Assembly: GCA_003220905.1 (NCBI GenBank) | Contig: QHTS01000147.1 | Span: 1 to 10,429, forward strand | Origin: Gemmatimonadota bacterium | GTDB lineage: Bacteria; Gemmatimonadota; Gemmatimonadetes; Gemmatimonadales; GWC2-71-9 | DNA length: 10,429 nt | Reading direction: 5' to 3' | In this document: positions 6,500 to 10,429 of the stretch, one piece after another | Position numbering within the stretch: the stretch's first letter is position 1 | Layout of the letters: each line of letters starts with the position of its first letter | The notes under the pieces: generated by a model | What the model was told of the DNA's origin: nothing | Database searches by the model: none | Seen by the model: only the letters and a program-made list of their open reading frames with translations | Position numbers and translations under genes: made by a program

Positions 6500-7516
6500 T
6501 CACCACGAGACCGGCCACGGCAGGCGACCGTAGTAGCCCGCCGACTGCAGGACGTAGCGGTGCTCGCGCGTCGCCTCGCGCAGGATCTTGGGCGCCGTCC
6601 CCGGCATCATCACCTCGACGCCCTCGAGCAGCTGGAGCGACCAATCCGTGAGGGCATTCGAGAGCTCCTCCGGCTGCACCACGGAGTCCGGCGTGTCCGT
6701 CCCGCGCGGTGCCGAAAGGATCGTGATCGCCCTGTGCGCATCCACCAGCCCCGCGCTCACCTTCTGCGCCCGACGCTTCGCCTCGCCCGGAAATTCCTTG
6801 TCCACCTCGTCGACGATGCGCCAGTACAGCTCGCGGTAGGTGTTGATGAGCGCGTTCGGCGCCTGCTGCGGCAGATCGGCGACGTAGGGGAACACGGCCG
6901 CCGTGAGAACGGGCGTGTGCCGGTCGGCGACGGCGTGGAACTGCGATTCGAGAAATTTCGGAATGGCCATCACGTCCGGCTTGTCGCAGAAGTAGCCGCT
7001 GGCGTAGCGTCCGCCGTCGAACCGCACGTACGACACGCGCGCGTTCGACGTCAGCTCGAGGATGCCGCTGGTCTTGTCCCGCGCGAACGCCGCGAAGAAC
7101 GCGCCCGGCTGCGACGGGTCGACGGTGTGCATCTCGACCGGCGCCGCGCACGACTGATACATCCAGGCGAGCTGCTCCATCGGCGCGGCCGAGTAGGCGA
7201 GCTCCCCCCGCTCGACTTCGGCCCGCATCCGCTTCAGCGCCTCCGTGATGGTGATGACCTGTCGTCCGGTAGTGTGCAGGGACGCGGCGTTCACGGCCTC
7301 GCCCTTGCGGAAGAACAGCAGCAGGCATTCATCCGGCAGATAGGCCGTGATGTAGCCGTCGACGCGACCGTCCCGGTCGCGCTTGCCGAAGGCAAGGAGG
7401 TTGTCGAGGTGGATGAACGCGAGCCGGGTGCGATGAATCAGCCGGTTCACCTGCGGGAAGGTCAGGTCCGCGAGGCGCACCGGCGAATTCATCAGGCGAG
7501 CGGTGCTCGCGCGCAT
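6500..7516 (-). CDS. Uncharacterised protein with DUF4388-like (PATAN-type) segments
   Basis: This 338-residue soluble protein has no signal peptide or membrane segment, and I do not recognise a named function. Residues about 138-180 (GAFFAAFARDKTSGILELTS, then YVRFDGGRYASGYFCD) have the pattern of DUF4388/PATAN-like domains: a short helix, a 'G-I-L-E-L' strand, then a 'F-D-G-G-x-x-A' hairpin. An N-terminal part (about 50-95), with YLPDECLLLFFRKGEAVNAA, repeats the theme more loosely. The C-terminal half is helical, includes LINTYRELYWRIVDEVDKEF, and ends in YYGRLPWPVSW. DUF4388 proteins are often linked to signalling or gliding/EPS control, but that role is inference here. ATG 7516 is preceded by GGAGGA only 2 nt away, which is tight; ATG 7492 has no Shine-Dalgarno. 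The gene sits between trx and rsmI with gaps of 18 and 1 nt, so it is co-transcribed. Confidence 0.85.
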   Translation of the reverse strand: MRASTARLMNSPVRLADLTFPQVNRLIHRTRLAFIHLDNLLAFGKRDRDGRVDGYITAYLPDECLLLFFRKGEAVNAASLHTTGRQVITITEALKRMRAEVERGELAYSAAPMEQLAWMYQSCAAPVEMHTVDPSQPGAFFAAFARDKTSGILELTSNARVSYVRFDGGRYASGYFCDKPDVMAIPKFLESQFHAVADRHTPVLTAAVFPYVADLPQQAPNALINTYRELYWRIVDEVDKEFPGEAKRRAQKVSAGLVDAHRAITILSAPRGTDTPDSVVQPEELSNALTDWSLQLLEGVEVMMPGTAPKILREATREHRYVLQSAGYYGRLPWPVSW

Positions 7517-7518
7517 GG

Positions 7519-7532
7519 TCCTCCGAGGAGGA
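7519..7532 (-). promoter_or_regulatory. Stem-loop containing the Shine-Dalgarno of the DUF4388-like gene
   Basis: On the transcribed strand the sequence is TCCTC-CTCG-GAGGA. It forms a 5-bp stem with a 4-nt loop, and its 3' arm belongs to the GGAGGA Shine-Dalgarno of the gene starting at 7516. The stem begins 2 nt after the trx stop codon (7537-7535). Folding would hide the ribosome site, and a ribosome finishing trx would open it, so this may couple translation of the two genes. The pairing is seen in the sequence; the function is inference and the stem is short. Confidence 0.4.
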
Positions 7533-7534
7533 TG

Positions 7535-7867
7535 CTACGACAGATGCTGCTGGATCTTCTGCTCGAAGACCGGCTTCGGGTACGCGCCCACCAGCGTATC
7601 CACGTGTCGCCCGTCCTTGAAGAATAGAATACTCGGAATCGAGCGAACGTTAAAGCGCATCGCCGTCTTCTGATTGGCGTCCACGTCCACCTTGGCGACC
7701 TTCAGCTTCCCCTGATACTCCCCTGCCAGCTGGTCCAGAATCGGCGCCACCATGTGACACGGCCCGCACCACGTTGCCCAAAAGTCCACGATCGTGAGCC
7801 CCTGGTGCTGCTCGACCTCCAATCCGAACGTGGCGTCCGTGACGGCCGTGAAATGTTCCGCTGCCAT
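7535..7867 (-). CDS. trxA: Thioredoxin
   Basis: This is a full-length thioredoxin of 110 residues. The redox motif CGPC is at residues 34-37 within FWATWCGPCHMVAP. The buried Asp28 precedes it, and the cis-proline is Pro78 in RSIPSILFFKDG. The segment KLKVAKVDVDANQKTAMRF is the usual beta3-alpha3 part. The residue after the second cysteine is His instead of the common Lys or Arg, a variant known in many bacteria that can alter the redox potential. The protein reduces disulfides in the cytoplasm and normally receives electrons from thioredoxin reductase, which is not in this window. ATG 7867 has GGAG 5 nt upstream (7876-7873). It is the first gene of the minus-strand run and is divergent from the epimerase gene. 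Confidence 0.96.
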   Translation of the reverse strand: MAAEHFTAVTDATFGLEVEQHQGLTIVDFWATWCGPCHMVAPILDQLAGEYQGKLKVAKVDVDANQKTAMRFNVRSIPSILFFKDGRHVDTLVGAYPKPVFEQKIQQHLS

Positions 7868-7912
7868 GACCTCTCCACTCCCTCTGGTGCAATCGTTATG
7901 TTGACAGGCGTC
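7868..7912. promoter_or_regulatory. Short divergent intergenic region between trx and mce
   Basis: Only 45 bp (30 bp if the epimerase starts at 7898) separate two divergent start codons. The segment holds the trx Shine-Dalgarno (7873-7876). Both promoters must therefore overlap each other or lie partly within the opposing coding sequences. A TTGACA at 7901-7906 matches a -35 box in isolation, but I see no -10 partner at 16-18 bp. No operator palindrome is evident. Confidence 0.35.
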
Positions 7913-8311
7913 ATGAGCGATTCACCCGCCCGCGTCGCCCACATCGGCGTCGCCGTAACGTCCATCGGCGCCGCTCTCGGCTTCTATCGCCACGTCCTCG
8001 GCCTCGAGCCGGGGCGCCCCGAGACGGCCGACGGTGCGACGATCGTCGCCCTGCCGCTGGGCGACGTCCAAGTCGAGCTCCTCGAGCCCCGCGATCCGGA
8101 CGGCCCGGTGGCGAAGTTCCTCGCCAAGCGCGGGCCGGGCATCCATCATATCTGCTACCGCGTGCCGGATCTGGACCGGGCGCTCGAGCGCTGCCGGGCG
8201 GCGGGATACCGTCTCATCGACGAGGTGCCAAGGCGCGGCGCCGGCGGCCGGCGCATCGCGTTCGTGCATCCGAAGACGACGGCCGGCATCTTGGTGGAGC
8301 TGACCGAGTAA
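7913..8311 (+). CDS. mce: Methylmalonyl-CoA epimerase
   Basis: The 132-residue protein has the two-module glyoxalase/VOC fold of methylmalonyl-CoA epimerase. It starts with RVAHIGVAVTSIGAALGFYR, and continues with VLGLEP, DVQVELLEP, GPGIHHICYRVPDLDRAL and the C-terminal ILVELTE. The expected metal ligands are present: His10, Gln53, His79 and Glu129. The enzyme interconverts (R)- and (S)-methylmalonyl-CoA, linking propionyl-CoA breakdown (propionate, odd-chain fatty acids, branched amino acids) to succinyl-CoA via B12-dependent methylmalonyl-CoA mutase; no mutase gene is in the window. The frame stays open upstream to 7754, but that part overlaps trx and lacks family similarity. ATG 7913 gives the family N-terminus. 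ATG 7898 would add five residues and cannot be excluded; neither has a strong Shine-Dalgarno. A generic VOC protein is the main alternative. Confidence 0.92.
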   Translation: MSDSPARVAHIGVAVTSIGAALGFYRHVLGLEPGRPETADGATIVALPLGDVQVELLEPRDPDGPVAKFLAKRGPGIHHICYRVPDLDRALERCRAAGYRLIDEVPRRGAGGRRIAFVHPKTTAGILVELTE

Positions 8312-8320
8312 ATCAACACC

Positions 8321-8334
8321 TGGCGGGCTCGCCA
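8321..8334. terminator. Possible weak bidirectional terminator hairpin
   Basis: TGGCG-GGCT-CGCCA forms a 5-bp GC-rich stem with a 4-nt loop in the 36-bp gap between the convergent ends of mce (stop at 8311) and the lipoprotein gene (stop at 8348). No T-tract follows on either strand, so efficient intrinsic termination is doubtful. Confidence 0.3.
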
Positions 8335-8347
8335 AGTTCCCGCGGCG

Positions 8348-8794
8348 TCAAGCCTTGCACGGCGCCGCCGGATTGGGGATGGTGGCGAGATCCGTCCCGA
8401 CCACCAGCCAGCGGCCACCTTTCGTGCGCGCGACCTCGAGCGGCACGACGACCGTGCACGACGTCGAGCGCTGCAGCTCCACGCGGAAGACCCGGCGGTC
8501 CTCCTTGTTCGGCACGGGGAGCGGGCCTTCGACGACGCGGTAGCCGACGTGGTTCAGATAGATCTGGAGGACGGTGAGCCGCTGGTTGAGGTCCGTGTTC
8601 TTCATCCGGTCGGCGGCGAGCCCGCGCTCGCTGCCCCACAGGGTTCTCATGCGCTCAAGATCGTTCCCCTTCACCGCTGACATGAACTGCGCGAGCGTCT
8701 CCTGAGGCGACTGCGGTGCGAGCTTCCCCGGGGCGGCTCCCCCACCGCACGCGAGGCAGCCCAGCGCGACGAGCACGGTCAGTCGTGGTCTCAC
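8348..8794 (-). CDS. Small hypothetical predicted lipoprotein
   Basis: From GTG 8794 this encodes 148 residues. The N-terminus, RPRLTVLVALGCLACGGG, has arginines, a hydrophobic core and then cysteines at 13 and 16 followed by glycines. That is the shape of a type II signal peptide, though neither cysteine has a perfect lipobox. The segment SPQETLAQFMSAVKGNDLERM resembles the first helix of NTF2-like or DUF4878-type lipoproteins. A beta-rich part follows, with YRVVEGPLPV and GGRWLVVGTDLATI. GAGG at 8803-8806 is 8 nt from GTG 8794 and decides the start. An ATG at 8842 is also in frame, but it overlaps the pdxJ start codon and would put 16 non-signal residues in front. The protein probably sits on the membrane facing the periplasm; function unknown. 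Confidence 0.8.
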   Translation of the reverse strand: MRPRLTVLVALGCLACGGGAAPGKLAPQSPQETLAQFMSAVKGNDLERMRTLWGSERGLAADRMKNTDLNQRLTVLQIYLNHVGYRVVEGPLPVPNKEDRRVFRVELQRSTSCTVVVPLEVARTKGGRWLVVGTDLATIPNPAAPCKA

Positions 8795-8840
8795 GGACGA
8801 TACCTCGAGTATGGGCGGAGTGAACCGAAGGTAAGACGGC
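8795..8840. promoter_or_regulatory. 46-bp divergent intergenic region, lipoprotein gene / pdxJ
   Basis: This segment contains the GAGG ribosome site of the minus-strand lipoprotein gene (8803-8806). On the plus strand, GAAGG near 8827-8831 precedes the pdxJ ATG with about 9 nt spacing. Both transcripts must start here or inside the opposite gene. I do not see a convincing -35/-10 pair. Confidence 0.35.
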
Positions 8841-9560
8841 ATGCGGCTCTACGTCAACATTGATCACGTCGCGACGGTGCGCGAGGCGCGCCGCACCGAC
8901 GAGCCCGATCCCGTGCGTGCCGCCGCGGCGGCCGAGCAGGGCGGCGCCGACGGCATCACCGTGCACCTGCGCGAGGATCGCCGCCACATCCAGGACGCCG
9001 ACGTCCGCGCGCTCCGCGCCGCGGTGCGCACCGTGCTGAACCTCGAGCTCGGCGCGGCACCCGAGATCGTGCGGCTCGCCGCCCGCCTGAAGCCGTTTCA
9101 GGCGACGCTCGTCCCCGAGCAGCGCCGGGAGATCACGACCGAAGGCGGTCTCGCGCTGCGTGGCGCGAATCGCAAGGTCTGCACCGCCGTGGAACGCCTC
9201 ACCGCCGCCGGCATCCGCGTCAGTCTCTTCATCGACCCCGACCCCGGGACCATCGATCGCGCCGCCGCGCTCGGCGTTCCCGCGGTCGAGCTGCACACCG
9301 GCCGCTACGCCCGCTCCTGGCGGAAGAGCGACGCCGCGCTCCGCGCGCTGGGACGCGCGGCCGCCCACGCCCGCGCGCGCGGCCTCGCCGTGCACGCGGG
9401 GCACGGTCTCACTTACGACAACGTCCAGCCCGTCGCCGCCATCCGCGACATCGAGGAGCTCAACATCGGGCATTCGATCGTGAGCAACGCGATCTTTCTG
9501 GGAATGGAAGAAGCGGTGCGGCGCATGCGGCAGTTGGTCGATGAGGCCAGGAAGCCTTAG
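8841..9560 (+). CDS. pdxJ: Pyridoxine 5'-phosphate synthase PdxJ
   Basis: The 239-residue protein is a full-length PdxJ. It begins MRLYVNIDHVATVREARR and continues with ADGITVHLREDRRHIQDAD, VPEQRREITTEGGL, SLFIDPDP, HAGHGLTYDNV and EELNIGHSIVSNAIFLGMEE. The catalytic residues expected from the E. coli enzyme (His45, Glu72, His193) align with His42, Glu69 and His188. The enzyme condenses 1-deoxy-D-xylulose 5-phosphate with 3-amino-2-oxopropyl phosphate to form pyridoxine 5'-phosphate, the ring-closing step of the DXP-dependent vitamin B6 pathway, in the cytoplasm as a TIM-barrel octamer. The organism should therefore also encode PdxA and related enzymes elsewhere. The stop is 12 nt before the next gene on the same strand. 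Confidence 0.97.
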   Translation: MRLYVNIDHVATVREARRTDEPDPVRAAAAAEQGGADGITVHLREDRRHIQDADVRALRAAVRTVLNLELGAAPEIVRLAARLKPFQATLVPEQRREITTEGGLALRGANRKVCTAVERLTAAGIRVSLFIDPDPGTIDRAAALGVPAVELHTGRYARSWRKSDAALRALGRAAAHARARGLAVHAGHGLTYDNVQPVAAIRDIEELNIGHSIVSNAIFLGMEEAVRRMRQLVDEARKP

Positions 9561-9572
9561 CTTGGTAGCCCT

Positions 9573-10429
9573 ATGACCGAGTCCCCGAAGCCCCTCGGCA
9601 TGTCGGACTTCTTCGCCCTCGAGGCGGGGGAGTATCTCGAGCGGCTCGACGGCATGCTGGCCAAGGGCGACAACCCCAGCGCCGACGAGATCGTGCGACT
9701 CGCCCGGGCGCTGCGCGGCAGCGCCCTCATGGCGAACCAGCACGCGATCGCGCGCACCGCCGCCGGGCTCGAGGCCCTGGCGCGCGCGGTGCGCGAAGGA
9801 CGGCGCGCCTGGGATCCCCAAACCCAGCAGATCGCCCTCCGCGGCGTGGACGACTTGAAGATCTTCGTGCGCCGGGCGGGCACCTGGACCGATGCCGACA
9901 CCGCGAAAGCCGAGGCGTTGGCACAGCAGCTCGAGCAGCTCGCGGGCCGGCCGTCGGCGCAGATCCGCGCGGTGGAAGCCCTGGGGCTCGATGCGGGCGC
10001 GCGGGCATTCGTGGCGCGCGAGGGCGCAGCGATCGCGGGCACGCTGGAGCGGGCGGCGCAGGCGCTGCGGGCCGACCCGCTGGGGCACGACCCGCTCCAG
10101 CACGTCATGCGCGCGCTCCAGCCGTTGCGCGGCCTCGCGGCCCTCAACGACCTGCCGCCGCTCCCCGACCTCCTCGAGGGAATCGAGCGCGCCATCGGCG
10201 AGCTGTCGCGCTCGGGACTCGAGCCCCCGGCCAGCGTTGGCGAGCTGTTCCAGGTCGCGGGGAGCGCGATCGCCCGCGCCGCCCGCGAAGTCGCCGAGCG
10301 GGGCCGACCCGACCCCGAAGGGGCGGACTTCCGGCAGTTCGCCGGGTTGCTGGTGAAGTTCATGGAAAGCGAGCCGGACGCCGTCTCGATTGGCTCGCTC
10401 TACTACAGCGACTCAGGCCCCCACATCGT
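9573..10429 (+). CDS. HPt-like helical protein lacking phospho-histidines (partial, runs off right edge)
   Basis: From ATG 9573 the frame is open for 285 codons to the window end without a stop. The product is almost all alpha-helical. Residues 10-100 have the outline of a histidine phosphotransfer (HPt) domain as in CheA/PilL/ChpA-type kinases, with FFALEAGEYLERLDGML followed by RLARALRGSALMANQHAIAR. In a working HPt the core reads H-x-L-K-G; here it is R45-A-L-R48-G, so the phosphorylated His is missing. A second similar helix pair, HVMRALQPLRGLAALNDL (177-194), has Gln183 at that position. Such degenerate HPt modules occur in FimL-like and chemosensory scaffold proteins (inference). The rest of the gene could bring active HPt, kinase or receiver domains. 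The 12-nt spacing suggests co-transcription with pdxJ, although no strong Shine-Dalgarno precedes the ATG. Open frame certain, family assignment moderate. Confidence 0.75.
   Translation, partial: MTESPKPLGMSDFFALEAGEYLERLDGMLAKGDNPSADEIVRLARALRGSALMANQHAIARTAAGLEALARAVREGRRAWDPQTQQIALRGVDDLKIFVRRAGTWTDADTAKAEALAQQLEQLAGRPSAQIRAVEALGLDAGARAFVAREGAAIAGTLERAAQALRADPLGHDPLQHVMRALQPLRGLAALNDLPPLPDLLEGIERAIGELSRSGLEPPASVGELFQVAGSAIARAAREVAERGRPDPEGADFRQFAGLLVKFMESEPDAVSIGSLYYSDSGPHI

Noticed and set aside
5497..6651. Plus-strand open frame of 384 codons running from the heptamer repeat through rsmI
   Set aside because: It starts inside the repeat and is antisense to RsmI. The product is Arg-rich without domains.
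6158..7627. Plus-strand open frame of 489 codons opposite rsmI, the DUF4388-like gene and trx
   Set aside because: It spans three real genes on the other strand and has no family signature.
7901..7906. TTGACA as a -35 promoter box
   Set aside because: No -10-like hexamer lies 16-18 bp downstream, and the site falls at the mce start, so a transcript from it would begin inside the gene.
8655..10103. Minus-strand open frame of 482 codons opposite pdxJ and the HPt-like gene
   Set aside because: It lies over an unmistakable pdxJ with all catalytic residues. The translation is low-complexity and starts within the HPt-like coding region.

Overview
The window is about 10.4 kb of very GC-rich DNA with tightly packed genes and no stretch over 300 bases without a coding region. 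No rRNA, tRNA, CRISPR array, integrase or transposase gene is visible. The GC-rich third codon positions, the DUF4159-DUF4175-TPR gene run, and the style of the small repeats suggest a member of Gemmatimonadota or a related soil/sediment lineage. This placement is inference; no marker gene fixes the taxon.

Left block (1-7867, all minus strand). Read in transcription order this is one probable operon: thioredoxin (7867-7535), a DUF4388-like protein of unknown function (7516-6500), the 16S rRNA methyltransferase RsmI (6498-5665), an exported DUF4159 protein (5668-4883), a large membrane-anchored DUF4175 protein with a long coiled coil (from 4886 or 4852, to 1640), and a TPR protein with an N-terminal hydrophobic segment that runs off the left edge (1665-1). 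Gaps are 18 nt, 1 nt, then two GTGA start/stop overlaps and a 26-nt overlap, so translation is probably coupled along the run. The last three genes look like a conserved envelope-associated module of unknown function.

Middle (7868-8840). Divergent from thioredoxin, with only 30-45 bp between them, is a methylmalonyl-CoA epimerase gene (7913-8311, plus). It converges on a small predicted lipoprotein gene (8794-8348, minus).

Right block (8841-10429, plus). pdxJ (vitamin B6 synthesis) is followed after 12 nt by an open-ended gene for a helical, HPt-like protein. Both of its HPt-like motifs lack the phosphorylatable histidine.

The main oddities are four. (1) An inverted repeat built from the heptamer TGCGGAR lies inside the DUF4159 gene, in frame, between signal peptide and domain. 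(2) Four perfect short hairpins with fixed 2-nt centres sit at the DUF4175/TPR junction. (3) The DUF4175 5' end shows signs of a one-base frameshift. (4) A stem in the thioredoxin/DUF4388 gap hides the Shine-Dalgarno sequence.
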